This document shows, one piece after another, positions 43,667-52,179 of a stretch of DNA of 64,000 nt (the stretch's first letter is position 1; each line of letters begins with the position of its first letter). Made by a program: the position numbers and the translations under genes. Location: contig JACDOE010000001.1 of assembly GCA_017656255.1 (NCBI GenBank), positions 1 to 64,000 of the forward strand. The letters are read 5' to 3'. Below the pieces are notes generated by a model. The model saw nothing but the letters and a program-made list of their open reading frames with translations. It ran no database searches and was not told where the DNA came from. The stretch comes from Bacillaceae bacterium (GTDB lineage: Bacteria; Bacillota; Bacilli; JACDOE01).

Positions 43667-44070
43667 AAGGTTAATGACAGGGTTCGGTACAACCAGGTGA
43701 AAATCAGGATGATCACCAGAAACCATGTGATCAGGATGATCACTAAAGCTACGATACGACCACTTTTCGGCAGGGCCGCTTTCGGCCCGTTTTTTTGTGT
43801 CAGGTCCTGTAAAATATCAAGGGGAATCATCCGGAAGGCCAGCAAGATGCCGATTGGAAGTAGTATCAGGTCATCGAGAATCCCCAGAACGGGAATGAAA
43901 TCCGGAATCAGATCCACAGGGCTTAACGCATAGGCCACAACCAGAAAAGCGAATAATTTGGCATACACAGGTGTTCGGGGATCCCGATAAGCCAGGTAAA
44001 GGATGTGTATCTTTGATTTCAATTGGTTGACACGCGTTTTCCAATTTTTTAACAGTTTGTTTTCAACCAT
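43663..44070 (-). CDS. DUF1232 (YkvA-like) membrane protein
   Basis: The 135-residue protein contains the DUF1232 signature, YRDPRTPVYAKLFAFLVVAYALSP then VDLIPDFIPVLGILDDLILLP, and a C-terminal transmembrane helix (about 108-130). The function is unknown. It is convergent with polX, overlapping it by four bases, and transcribed divergently from the small membrane protein at 44204. Confidence 0.83.
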   Translation of the reverse strand: MVENKLLKNWKTRVNQLKSKIHILYLAYRDPRTPVYAKLFAFLVVAYALSPVDLIPDFIPVLGILDDLILLPIGILLAFRMIPLDILQDLTQKNGPKAALPKSGRIVALVIILITWFLVIILIFTWLYRTLSLTF

Positions 44071-44203
44071 TATTGACTTCCTTTTTATTTCGTCTAACAG
44101 AGATTTTTACCATTTTCAACGAACTGAAAAATCATTCACGAAAGGAGAATAGATAATCTTGTAGAAAAAAGGTATATGACAATTTCGGAGTCGGGAGGTC
44201 TGA

Positions 44204-44539
44204 ATGATGATGTTTATGTTGATCGTCCTGCTGGTATTTGTAATCTATTTCATTATTTTCTATAAAAGACAGGGAACAGTTTCCCGACCGATCTTCATAT
44301 TACTTTTATTCTCAATCATCACAAGTATCAGTCTGGCGGAAAATTACATCAGCAGTTTAATCCCTCAAATCAACGATGGCATCGGCGTGTCCAATGATCT
44401 GGCCAAATGGATCATTACCGATGATGTACGCTGGACACACGAACTTTTTAAACAATACTACATTTCGTCGGTCAACATCTCACTTCTTTTGCTGGTGATC
44501 TATAGTGTGGTTGTTTTGTTTGAGAAAAACTGGAAATAA
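44204..44539 (+). CDS. Small membrane protein of unknown function
   Basis: The 111-residue protein starts with three Met codons after a GGGAGG site. It has three predicted membrane segments (about 3-18, 28-48 and 88-106) separated by a hydrophilic loop (QINDGIGVSNDLAKWIITDD). I do not recognise the family. It is transcribed alone, and copy F of the dispersed repeat follows downstream. Confidence 0.6.
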   Translation: MMMFMLIVLLVFVIYFIIFYKRQGTVSRPIFILLLFSIITSISLAENYISSLIPQINDGIGVSNDLAKWIITDDVRWTHELFKQYYISSVNISLLLLVIYSVVVLFEKNWK

Positions 44540-44693
44540 AAATTATCGCTTGACTTCAAAACCTTGTGCCCGTTGGATTTAGATTTATGAAATATATTCA
44601 TATACATCCTTAATCTCATTCTATCACAGATAATCCTGGCCTGAAGCCCTCAGTTCGTTTGCTAGAGGGAGAAGTCGAAGGTCAGTGGTCGGA

Positions 44694-44760
44694 TTTAGAA
44701 TACCGGGAATTTTTTCCGTTATATTTTAAGTTCGTGAAATGATACGAAGTATTCAATTAC
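44694..44760. repeat. Dispersed AT-rich intergenic repeat, copy F
   Basis: Contains ttttttccgttatatttt and acgaagtattcaa (44744-44756), the same core as copies A, B and D. It lies in the 384-bp convergent gap between 44539 and 44924. The rest of that gap holds AT-rich sequence without coding potential and the terminator at 44850-44886. Confidence 0.55.
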
Positions 44761-44849
44761 GTGCCCCTATTTTTTCATCCAGTCACCGTTATTCCTTTCG
44801 CCTCTTCTGTAGACTCGGACACCACGATCCCTGTGATTCTGGTAAATCA

Positions 44850-44886
44850 AAAAAGCTTATCCCACTACAGGGGATAAGCTTTTTTG
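44850..44886. terminator. Strong bidirectional terminator
   Basis: Left arm aaaaaagcttatccc (44850-44864) pairs with gggataagctttttt (44872-44886) around a short loop. A and T runs on both sides let it act in both directions, chiefly for the minus-strand YvlD-like gene. Confidence 0.85.
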
Positions 44887-44923
44887 GCATGATGTATTTG
44901 AAAAACAGGATCTTAAAGAGTGT

Positions 44924-45286
44924 TTATGAATCTCCTGCCGTTTCACGGCGGGAACGGGGAGTCGGAACTGGTACAAACAGGTCGATGATCCCAATCACCA
45001 GTGATGCCAGCAGGGCACCCAGAAGTGTCACATAAACACCGGGTACCACAAACTGAGTCATATAAATAATGACCGCACTGGTTAAGAAGCCGATTATTCC
45101 TCTACTGTAAGGTGAAATGCGGTCTCCAAAAAAAGACTCCACGATCCAGCCGATCGCTGCGATCACCAGCGCTGCGACGAAGGCGTTCCAGAATCCCTGA
45201 ATTTCAAATCCGGGGACGAGAAAACCGACAAACAGCAGCACCAGAGCAGATACAGCGAACCGGATGCCATGCCGAATCCAGGCCAT
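44924..45286 (-). CDS. YvlD-like four-helix membrane protein (phage holin family IV)
   Basis: The 120-residue protein has four membrane helices and matches the YvlD/phage-holin family IV domain (RFAVSALVLLFVGFLVPGFE, FWNAFVAALVIAAIGWIVES and VPGVYVTLLGALLASLVIGIIDLF). YvlD in B. subtilis belongs to a membrane-stress operon under sigma-W; no partner genes are adjacent here. The last 15 residues are basic and cytoplasmic. It is convergent with the 44204 gene. Confidence 0.78.
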   Translation of the reverse strand: MAWIRHGIRFAVSALVLLFVGFLVPGFEIQGFWNAFVAALVIAAIGWIVESFFGDRISPYSRGIIGFLTSAVIIYMTQFVVPGVYVTLLGALLASLVIGIIDLFVPVPTPRSRRETAGDS

Positions 45287-45408
45287 TTTGCTATCCCTCC
45301 TTTTTATTCATAGTTTGGGTCTACTCGCTATGACATATACAGGTCAACATAAATTCCCCTGTGAAATGACAAACTAATGCCCAAAACAGGCAGGAGGTGG
45401 GCGCTTAA

Positions 45409-46677
45409 GTGAAAATCAGCCTTCCTTATGGCGATCTTACATTGCAAGCGGATTTGAATCTGTCTGATACAGAGGAGGGACATGTCAAAACCATTCGTCC
45501 GATTGTCCCCCCGGTGGAACAGGAGACAGAGATAATGAAGCGTGCCCTGGAACAACCGATACAATCTTTGCCGCTCAGGGAACTGGCCCGCAACAAACAA
45601 AAAGCGGTCATACTGGTCAGTGATCTGACACGCCTTGCTCCCACGCATCGTTTTTTGCCGTTAATCGTGGATGAACTGAAGGCTGGCGGTTTGGATGAAG
45701 AGCAAATGACGGTGGTCGTGGCCCTGGGATTGCACCGTCACATGACAGAGGAGGAAATGACACGGCTGGTGGGGGAGGATATGAAAAAACGCGTGCGTTG
45801 TCTTAATCATTCGGCGTTACCTGAAGATTGTCAGTATGTGGGCACCACATCCCGGGGGACCCCCGTTGACATTTTCCGGCCGGTGGCGGAAGCGGATCTG
45901 CGTATTGCCACGGGAAACATCGAACCCCATAAAATGGCCGGTTTTTCAGGTGGTATCAAGGCCCTGGTTCCCGGTACAGCCAGTGAACGCACGATCAAAA
46001 AAAATCATGCGTTAAGTGTGGATAATCGGGCGAAGCCTGCTCACCTGTCGGATAATCCGGTAAGACTTGATCTTGAAGAAGCGGCCGAAATGGTGCCCGT
46101 CCAATTTCTTTTTAACGTGATTGTCGATCCGTCGCGCAGAATCCTGGATGCGGTAGCCGGACATCCGATTGCGTCTCACCGACGGGGAGCATCCCGTGCA
46201 TATGAGATCTTCATGCATAAACTGCCGGAACCCTGTGATCTTGTAGTGGCTTCAGCCGGTGGTGCTCCCAAAGATCTCAATCTGTATCAGGCGGTCAAGT
46301 CTTTGTATAATGCCCGGCAGGCTCTCAGGCCGGGAGGGATCATCGTTTTTTGCGCCCGATGTCAGGAAGGATATGGAAACGGCGAGTTTCAACGATGGAT
46401 GGAAAACATCACGGACCCGGATAAAATCAGAAAAAACTTTGCGGAACAGTTTGTACTGGGAGGGCACAAAGCCCATGACCTAACAGGGATCACGACGGAC
46501 GCACAGGTATTTATGATCACGGACATGCCGGACCCGATTGTGAAATTAATGGGAATGGTCCCTTTTTCAACGCTTCAGGAAGCGATGGATAACGCTTTGA
46601 AACAGTTGGCTCAACCGAACATTCTGGTTATGCCGTATGCCTCTCTTTCATTTGTCCAAACCGGCGTCAAAGTATGA
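45409..46677 (+). CDS. LarA family nickel-pincer racemase/epimerase homologue
   Basis: The 422-residue protein matches the lactate racemase LarA family (DUF2088). Visible active-site features are the His pair in LGLHRHM and the cofactor-binding segment GNIEPHKMAGFSGGIKALVPG, which carries the His and the Lys that holds the Ni-pincer nucleotide, and a later His in KKNHALS. No larB, larC or larE is nearby, so cofactor synthesis must come from elsewhere. LarA homologues racemise various 2-hydroxyacids, and lactate specificity should not be assumed. The GTG start follows AGGAGGTGG. Confidence 0.82.
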   Translation: MKISLPYGDLTLQADLNLSDTEEGHVKTIRPIVPPVEQETEIMKRALEQPIQSLPLRELARNKQKAVILVSDLTRLAPTHRFLPLIVDELKAGGLDEEQMTVVVALGLHRHMTEEEMTRLVGEDMKKRVRCLNHSALPEDCQYVGTTSRGTPVDIFRPVAEADLRIATGNIEPHKMAGFSGGIKALVPGTASERTIKKNHALSVDNRAKPAHLSDNPVRLDLEEAAEMVPVQFLFNVIVDPSRRILDAVAGHPIASHRRGASRAYEIFMHKLPEPCDLVVASAGGAPKDLNLYQAVKSLYNARQALRPGGIIVFCARCQEGYGNGEFQRWMENITDPDKIRKNFAEQFVLGGHKAHDLTGITTDAQVFMITDMPDPIVKLMGMVPFSTLQEAMDNALKQLAQPNILVMPYASLSFVQTGVKV

Positions 46678-46720
46678 TATGATGGGGTGTAAGTATGATG
46701 AGAAAGAGAAGGAGGCCCCT

Positions 46721-49084
46721 ATGGAAGACCGGGTATTAAAAATACTGGAATTTGACAAAATACTGAAGCAATTATCCGAACATGCCTCTTCAACAATGGG
46801 GAAAGAGCAAGTGATGCAGACTCGTCCTGCATCCGATATCGAACAGGCCAGAATCTGGCAGGAAGAAACACGGGAAGGGACAATCGTCCTCAGACTGAAA
46901 GGACAGGTTCCCCTGGGTGGCATCCGCGATATTCGCTCCGCGGTTAAACGGGCGGCCATCGGCAGCATGCTCGGCCCGGGTGAACTTCTCGATATTGGCA
47001 GCACGTTGCATGCCGGAGAACGTTTGAAAAAATTCATCGTGTCATTAGTCGAAGAAGAAGAATCACTTCCTCATCTGCAGCGGCTGTCGGAACAGATCGT
47101 GCCGCTCAAACAACTGCAACAGGCCATCAGCCGCTGCATTGATGAACATGGAGACATTCTGGATCATGCTAGTCCTGAACTTCAGGGAATAAGGCGGCAG
47201 ATCCGGGATCTCGAAAGCAGAGTCAGGGAGAAACTGGAGCAGTTTACCCGCTCTTCGTCCCATCAAAAAATGCTACAGGAAAATATTGTAACCATCCGCA
47301 ACGATCGCTATGTGATCCCGATCAAGCCGGAGTACCGGCATGTCTTCGGCGGGATTGTCCATGACCAGTCGGCGTCCGGGGCTACCCTTTTTGTTGAACC
47401 GGAAGCGGTGGTCCAGCTTAATAACCGGCTTCGTGAAGCCCGTGCCCGTGAAGAAAGGGAAATTGAACGGATTTTAACGGAACTGAGTGGTCATGTTGCG
47501 GAAAAGGTGGCGGACATCGAGCAAAACATCGAAGCTCTGGCTGCGATGGACGTCCTGTTTGCCAGGGCCTTCTACGCCCAAAAAATCAGGGCAACGGAAC
47601 CCCGATTGAACGAAAACGGCTATGTCCGTTTTAAAAAAGCACGACACCCGCTCATTGCCGGGCAGGACGTGGTTCCCATCGATGTTGAACTGGGTGATGA
47701 TTATCAGGCCATTGTGATTACCGGACCCAATACCGGCGGTAAAACGGTCAGTCTCAAAACGATCGGGTTGTTGTCGTTGATGGCCATGTCCGGTCTGCAT
47801 ATTCCGGTGGAGGAGGGCAGCGATGCGGCTGTCTTTTCTTCCGTGTTCGCCGATATCGGGGATGAGCAGAGTATTGAACAGAACCTGAGTACCTTTTCCA
47901 GCCACCTGACGCACATCATTCATATTCTGAAACATATGGACCAGCGGAGCCTGGTCCTGTTTGACGAACTGGGAGCCGGCACCGACCCGGCTGAAGGGGC
48001 GGCCCTGGCGATTGCCATTCTGGATCATGTGCTGGCTTCCGGCGCTCGTCTGGTGGCCACCACACACTACAGTGAATTAAAGGCGTATGCCTATAACCGC
48101 AAAGGCGTGATCAATGCCAGTGTGGAATTTGACGTGGAAACCCTTCGACCGACCTATCGGTTGCTGATCGGGGTTCCGGGACGGAGTAACGCTTTTGCCA
48201 TCGCACAGCGACTCGGACTGGAGCCGGCGATTATTGAAACGGCACGTGCCCAGATCAGCACCGATGAAAACAGGGTGGAGACCATGATTGCTTCGCTGGA
48301 ACAAAGCCGCAGGAAGGCAGAGGAAGAAGAAGAGAAGATGTCAACGCTGCGCCGGGAAGTGGAGGTACTCAGGCAGGAACTGGAACGGGAACGGGAGCAG
48401 TTGAATCGGCAGCGGGAAGATTATCTGAAAAAGGCGCGACAGGAAGCGGAACAGATGGTGGAGAAAGCCAGGTCGGAGGCAGAACGTATTATAGCCGATC
48501 TGCGACGGATGGCGCAGGAAGAACAGGCCGGTATCAAAGAGCACAAACTGATCGAAGCCAAAAAAGGACTGGAAGAAGCCCTGCCGGATTCGTCCCCGTC
48601 TTACCGGACTCAGGCGAAAGTTTCATCCGGTGCCCGGGAGAAAATTCAACCCGGTGATGAGGTTAAAGTCTTGAGCCTCGGTCAAAAAGGGCAGGTTCTG
48701 GCGGACCTGGGAAATGGCGAATACCAGGTACAGATCGGCATTATCAAGACCAATGTGGCAGGGGCGGATCTGCAGCGGCTCAAACAGCCGAAAGCGGAAC
48801 AGACTGCCGGGGTGACCCGGATCAAACAGAGACGGCAGCATGTTAAAATGGAACTGGATCTCAGAGGATACAAGGTGGAAGATGCGATCAATGAAATTGA
48901 CAAATACCTGGACGATGCCATTCTGGCCGGACTAAACCAGGTTTCCCTCATTCACGGAAAAGGAACCGGACAGCTTCGCAAAGGGGTTCATGATTATCTG
49001 CGCAATCACCGGCATGTCAAATCCTTCCGCCTGGGCGGCCAGGGAGAAGGAGGCCTCGGTGCCACCATTGTTGAATTAAAATAA
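46721..49084 (+). CDS. mutS2: MutS2 / RqcU endonuclease
   Basis: The 787-residue protein has a MutS-like core and clamp, an ATPase domain with Walker A GPNTGGKT (335-342) and Walker B VLFDELGAGTDP, a long coiled coil (about 520-620), a KOW-like region and a C-terminal Smr nuclease domain (about 705-787) with LDLRG and HGKGTGQLRKG. In B. subtilis it splits collided ribosomes for quality control and also affects recombination. ATG 46721 follows AAGGAGG; the frame open from 46637 runs into the LarA gene. It precedes the PspA-containing cluster by 67 bases. Confidence 0.94.
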   Translation: MEDRVLKILEFDKILKQLSEHASSTMGKEQVMQTRPASDIEQARIWQEETREGTIVLRLKGQVPLGGIRDIRSAVKRAAIGSMLGPGELLDIGSTLHAGERLKKFIVSLVEEEESLPHLQRLSEQIVPLKQLQQAISRCIDEHGDILDHASPELQGIRRQIRDLESRVREKLEQFTRSSSHQKMLQENIVTIRNDRYVIPIKPEYRHVFGGIVHDQSASGATLFVEPEAVVQLNNRLREARAREEREIERILTELSGHVAEKVADIEQNIEALAAMDVLFARAFYAQKIRATEPRLNENGYVRFKKARHPLIAGQDVVPIDVELGDDYQAIVITGPNTGGKTVSLKTIGLLSLMAMSGLHIPVEEGSDAAVFSSVFADIGDEQSIEQNLSTFSSHLTHIIHILKHMDQRSLVLFDELGAGTDPAEGAALAIAILDHVLASGARLVATTHYSELKAYAYNRKGVINASVEFDVETLRPTYRLLIGVPGRSNAFAIAQRLGLEPAIIETARAQISTDENRVETMIASLEQSRRKAEEEEEKMSTLRREVEVLRQELEREREQLNRQREDYLKKARQEAEQMVEKARSEAERIIADLRRMAQEEQAGIKEHKLIEAKKGLEEALPDSSPSYRTQAKVSSGAREKIQPGDEVKVLSLGQKGQVLADLGNGEYQVQIGIIKTNVAGADLQRLKQPKAEQTAGVTRIKQRRQHVKMELDLRGYKVEDAINEIDKYLDDAILAGLNQVSLIHGKGTGQLRKGVHDYLRNHRHVKSFRLGGQGEGGLGATIVELK

Positions 49085-49151
49085 AAAAATATGAAACCTT
49101 TCAATTTACGAAACGTAATAATGAAAAGAAGCTGATGGAAAGGAGATACCC

Positions 49152-49658
49152 ATGGGACTCTTTAATTTTTTTAAAAAACGAAACAGGAATGACTCCCCGC
49201 CCCCCGTTCAGCGGGGACCGCTCAATCTGCGGGTGAATGACATTGTCACTTATGATCTGGAGGATTATATTGTGGTCGGAAAAATCACCTACAATGACTC
49301 CGGATATGACTGGCATGCCTATCACTTAAAAGGGGACAGGGAGTCCATATGGCTGGCGGCAGAAATGGATGATGAACTGGAACTGGGCATTTACCGCCGA
49401 ATAACCACCAAAATCACTTCTGTTCCCGATACGCTGGAAATTAACGGGGTCACGTATTATCAGGAGGAACACGGCTTCGCCCGGATTACGGAAGCGGTCG
49501 GGCAGGCAGGGGCCCGCACCGGCCAGGAGGTTGAATACTGGGATTTTGAATCGGAGGATGAGCAATACCTCTCTGTGGAAAAATGGGGTGGAGACCTGGA
49601 AATCAGCCAGGGTATTCCGATTGAAGAGAGAGAACTGAAAATAATTGCCGGAAGTTAA
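49152..49658 (+). CDS. DUF4178 protein
   Basis: The 168-residue protein opens with a basic amphipathic stretch (MGLFNFFKKRNRN), then a DUF4178 beta-rich domain (LRVNDIVTYDLEDYIVVGKITYNDSGYDWHAYHL; EYWDFESEDEQYLSVEKWGG). DUF4178 is recurrently encoded beside PspA, DUF350 and polyamine-synthase-like genes, implying a cytoplasmic or membrane-surface role in an envelope-stress system. The AAAGGAGA site is well placed. PspA follows 33 bases later. Confidence 0.8.
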   Translation: MGLFNFFKKRNRNDSPPPVQRGPLNLRVNDIVTYDLEDYIVVGKITYNDSGYDWHAYHLKGDRESIWLAAEMDDELELGIYRRITTKITSVPDTLEINGVTYYQEEHGFARITEAVGQAGARTGQEVEYWDFESEDEQYLSVEKWGGDLEISQGIPIEERELKIIAGS

Positions 49659-49691
49659 AAAATATTTGTAATATACAGGAGGGGTTAAATA

Positions 49692-50366
49692 ATGGCTTTA
49701 TTTAAAAGACTGCGTGATTTGACCATGTCTACATTGAATGATCTGCTGGACAAAGCGGAAGACCCGGTCAAGATGCTGAACCAGTATTTGCGTGATATGG
49801 AGCAGGATATCGCAGATGCGGAAGTGTCGGTGGCCAAACAGATCGCCATTGAGAAGAAATTCAAGCAACAGTATGAAGATGCACAGGAGATGGTGGCTAA
49901 ACGAGAACAGCAGGCCATGCAGGCTCTTGAAGCAGGCAATGAGGATCTGGCCCGGCGTGCATTGCAGGACAAGAAGGAGCATGAGCAGAAAGTGGAGGAA
50001 TATAAACAGCAATACGAAAATGCCCGGTCCAATGCCGATACGCTTCGTGCTCAACTGCGTGAAATGAAAGATGAATTTGAAAAAATGAAGAACAAGAAGG
50101 AAACGCTCATCGCACGGGCTGAAGCAGCCAAAGCGCAGAAGAACATCAACCAGGCGATGTCGGGATTCGGGACCGATAATGCCGCCAAAGGGTTCGATCG
50201 GATGAGTGAAAAAGTTCTGCAAATGGAAGCGGAAGCCGAAGCAAGCAAGGAAATCAAAAGTTCCAGTCGCAGTCTGGATGATGAACTGGAATCTCTTGGA
50301 AACAGTGATGTTGATGATGAACTGGAAGCTTTGAAAGCAAAGCTGAACAAAAACAAAGAGGAGTAG
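49692..50366 (+). CDS. PspA/IM30 family membrane-protective protein
   Basis: The 224-residue protein is almost wholly helical and matches PspA/IM30/Vipp1: FKRLRDLTMSTLNDLLDKAEDPVKMLNQYLRDMEQDI at the N-terminus, then long charged heptads. ESCRT-III-like proteins of this family assemble on damaged membranes and preserve their integrity. The C-terminus (SLDDELESLGNSDVDDELEALKAKLN) carries short acidic repeats. It is the second gene of the DUF4178-PspA-DUF4247-DUF350 cluster and starts after AGGAGGGG. Confidence 0.9.
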   Translation: MALFKRLRDLTMSTLNDLLDKAEDPVKMLNQYLRDMEQDIADAEVSVAKQIAIEKKFKQQYEDAQEMVAKREQQAMQALEAGNEDLARRALQDKKEHEQKVEEYKQQYENARSNADTLRAQLREMKDEFEKMKNKKETLIARAEAAKAQKNINQAMSGFGTDNAAKGFDRMSEKVLQMEAEAEASKEIKSSSRSLDDELESLGNSDVDDELEALKAKLNKNKEE

Positions 50367-50439
50367 TTCGAATGGCATAACCGGAGCGAACGTCCTGGCG
50401 TCGCCCGGTTTAAATGATGGTAGGAAGAAGGGGAGGCCT

Positions 50440-50994
50440 ATGATTCGACTTTTAGCCGTTGTACTTTCCGTGGTTCTCCTCCTGACGGGTTGCGGGGCAG
50501 GGGTTTCTAACCTTGTTTCCGACCGGTATCCCCTGGAAGATGTGGTATACGGAGATAGAGGATATGAAGCGAGAGTCTATCGGGCTTCTGATACCAGTGT
50601 CCAGCAAGTGGTTGACATGCTGGCGCAGGAATATCCACCCGTAGAGATAAGTCGTGAGGATCCGGAGCGCATGTTTATGGTCTATCAGAATCGGCTTGTC
50701 CATGTCATGCAGGATGCTCAGGACCCGGATGACAGCTTGATAGAAGTGGCGGACAAAGAGTTTGTTCGTGATCACTATGACCTCTCATTACTTGAAGCTT
50801 ATATCATGCTGAATATCCTGGAGGACATCTTTGAGTGGAATCTCAAACGAAAACAATACCAGGGCACCGGATATGGAGGTTACGTTGGCCCCGGAGGCCG
50901 TTATGCACGAACCGGGGGAGGAACGGGTTCAGTCAAGTATGGTTCTATTCATGGTCCCAACCCGAGGGGTGGAGGACCGTCAGCCGGAAAGTAA
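50440..50994 (+). CDS. DUF4247 lipoprotein
   Basis: The 184-residue lipoprotein has a signal peptide with lipobox LTGC (about 16-19), a compact domain (DVVYGDRGYEARVYRASDTS, VVDMLAQEYPPVEIS, MFMVYQNRLVHVMQD) and a Gly/Arg-rich low-complexity tail (about 140-184). It matches DUF4247, a family found with PspA and DUF350. It would sit on the outer face of the membrane and could sense or relay envelope state in this cluster; that is inference. Confidence 0.78.
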   Translation: MIRLLAVVLSVVLLLTGCGAGVSNLVSDRYPLEDVVYGDRGYEARVYRASDTSVQQVVDMLAQEYPPVEISREDPERMFMVYQNRLVHVMQDAQDPDDSLIEVADKEFVRDHYDLSLLEAYIMLNILEDIFEWNLKRKQYQGTGYGGYVGPGGRYARTGGGTGSVKYGSIHGPNPRGGGPSAGK

Positions 50995-51048
50995 CAAACT
51001 GATATAATCCTGTATGATGATCTTACGGAGTTAGAGGAGTGATGTATC

Positions 51049-51447
51049 ATGTTATCCAATCCCTATATACTGACACTGGCCTATTTTGCCGTTGCAGTCC
51101 TGGCCATTGTTGTTTTCATGGCTGTTTTTGAACTGGTGACCCGGTACAAAAACTGGGAGGAAATCAAAAAAGGCAATATTTCTGTGGCGATGGCCACTGG
51201 AGGAAAAATCTTCGGGGTAGCCAATATCTTTCGCTTTTCCATTCAGCACAATGATACGATCCTGGAAGCTCTGATCTGGAGCATTTTCGGATTTGTCCTG
51301 TTACTTGTCGCCTATTTTATTTATGAGTTTTTAACGCCCTCATTTAAAATCGACGAAGAAATCGAAAAAGATAATCGGGCTGTCGGCCTGATTTCAATGT
51401 TTATCTCAATCGGACTATCCTATGTTGTCGGATCAAGTATCACATGA
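51049..51447 (+). CDS. DUF350 membrane protein (YshE/YjfL family)
   Basis: The 132-residue protein has four transmembrane helices and matches DUF350 (ELVTRYKNWEEIKKGNISVAMATGGKIFGVANI, then DNRAVGLISMFISIGLSYVVG). B. subtilis has a DUF350 gene, yshE, immediately after mutS2, consistent with this location. Related YjfL in Escherichia coli sits in a PspA-like operon with a glutathionylspermidine-synthase-like gene. The gene follows the DUF4247 gene by 54 bases and is the last intact member before the riboswitch. Confidence 0.85.
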   Translation: MLSNPYILTLAYFAVAVLAIVVFMAVFELVTRYKNWEEIKKGNISVAMATGGKIFGVANIFRFSIQHNDTILEALIWSIFGFVLLLVAYFIYEFLTPSFKIDEEIEKDNRAVGLISMFISIGLSYVVGSSIT

Positions 51448-51529
51448 TATAATGTTCCAAAATGGAACTGCCAATCATTACATACTTTGATATGATATAA
51501 AGTAGCGAGTACAACTGAAAAGTTATCTA

Positions 51530-51616
51530 CGTAACAAAGGCAATCCTGTCGAAAGGCAGGTGCGCAAAGCCAGGAACTAAGGGGATGCTACCCATCTCTA
51601 TGTTTGCCGGCTGCTG
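51530..51616 (+). ncRNA. Cyclic di-GMP-I (GEMM) riboswitch
   Basis: The aptamer core is recognisable: aaggcaa (51537-51543), a hairpin cctgtc-GAAA-ggcagg with a GNRA tetraloop (51545-51560), the invariant gcgcaaagcc (51562-51571), and a third stem with a tetraloop-receptor-like ctaagg (51577-51582). The closing guuugccggcug segment spans 51602-51613. A terminator with a competing antiterminator follows, so it acts on transcription. Ligand class is inferred from the consensus. Confidence 0.82.
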
Positions 51617-51685
51617 AAGTGGAGGTTTATAGAGTACGTGTGTACAAAAAAGGTACACCTGAACCCACTTCAGGTGTACCTTTTT
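51614..51685 (+). terminator. Riboswitch expression platform: terminator and antiterminator
   Basis: A perfect 17-bp terminator stem (51647-51663 with 51669-51685, loop cccac) ends in T residues. Its loop and right arm (ccacttcag, 51665-51673) can instead pair with ctgaagtgg (51614-51622) at the aptamer's 3' edge. That gives mutually exclusive structures. Whether c-di-GMP turns the gene on or off cannot be decided by eye. Confidence 0.8.
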
Positions 51686-51735
51686 CTTGTTTTAAATCGA
51701 AACCGGATGCGATCCGGCCGGGAGTGGAATGGCAC

Positions 51736-52101
51736 ATGTATACCTTTTTCTGTAACCTGTCGGAGAAAAAAATCATCCTCACATTAAAAGGGTTCCTCGA
51801 TAATGAAACCTTTGACTCTCTGTAAACAGAATTACAACGCTATGTGAGGGAAATGGGAAAAGGATTCAGCCTGATTATCGACCTGGAGCAGGCACAGGGC
51901 TTTTTCCCGGAAAAACATGAACGATTTCAAGACTTGATCCGGTTTTGCCGGGAGCATGGCATGAAAAAAGGTGCCTGTGTCATCCGGGATCCCAAATGGA
52001 AAAACCGCATGCAACAGAAGCTGGAGGAACAGGGGAACGATTGTAGAGAAGCCTATTTTGACAGCGCACACAAAGCAGAAGCATTTCTCCAGGAGGCATA
52101 G
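51736..52101 (+). pseudogene. STAS-like protein gene interrupted by an in-frame TAA
   Basis: From ATG 51736 the frame encodes MYTFFCNLSEKKIILTLKGF and on to FDSL, meets TAA at 51823-51825 (codon 30), then continues in the same frame for 91 codons (TELQRYVREMGKGFSLIIDL ... AEAFLQEA) to TAG 52099-52101. The joined 121-residue product has the strand-helix pattern of a SpoIIAA/STAS-like fold. It is the only gene behind the c-di-GMP riboswitch. The downstream GTG 51844 has no ribosome site. One base change from a sense codon (for example CAA or AAA) would explain the stop; sequencing error is also possible. Confidence 0.65.
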
Positions 52102-52144
52102 ACATAGATAGTATAAATTAGAAAAAAATACAAAAAATTAATGC

Positions 52145-52173
52145 TTGACTAATTTTTTCAAATCTATTAAAAT
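52145..52173 (+). promoter_or_regulatory. Promoter of an orphan transcription unit
   Basis: TTGACT (52145-52150), a 17-bp spacer and TAAAAT (52168-52173) form a good SigA promoter in a region without an open reading frame. The next terminator lies about 150 bases downstream. Confidence 0.6.
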
Positions 52174-52179
52174 AAAATT

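Noticed and set aside
51604-51825. A 73-codon reading frame beginning inside the riboswitch
   Set aside because: Its first 44 codons lie in the aptamer and terminator stem. Only the part from ATG 51736 belongs to the STAS-like gene.
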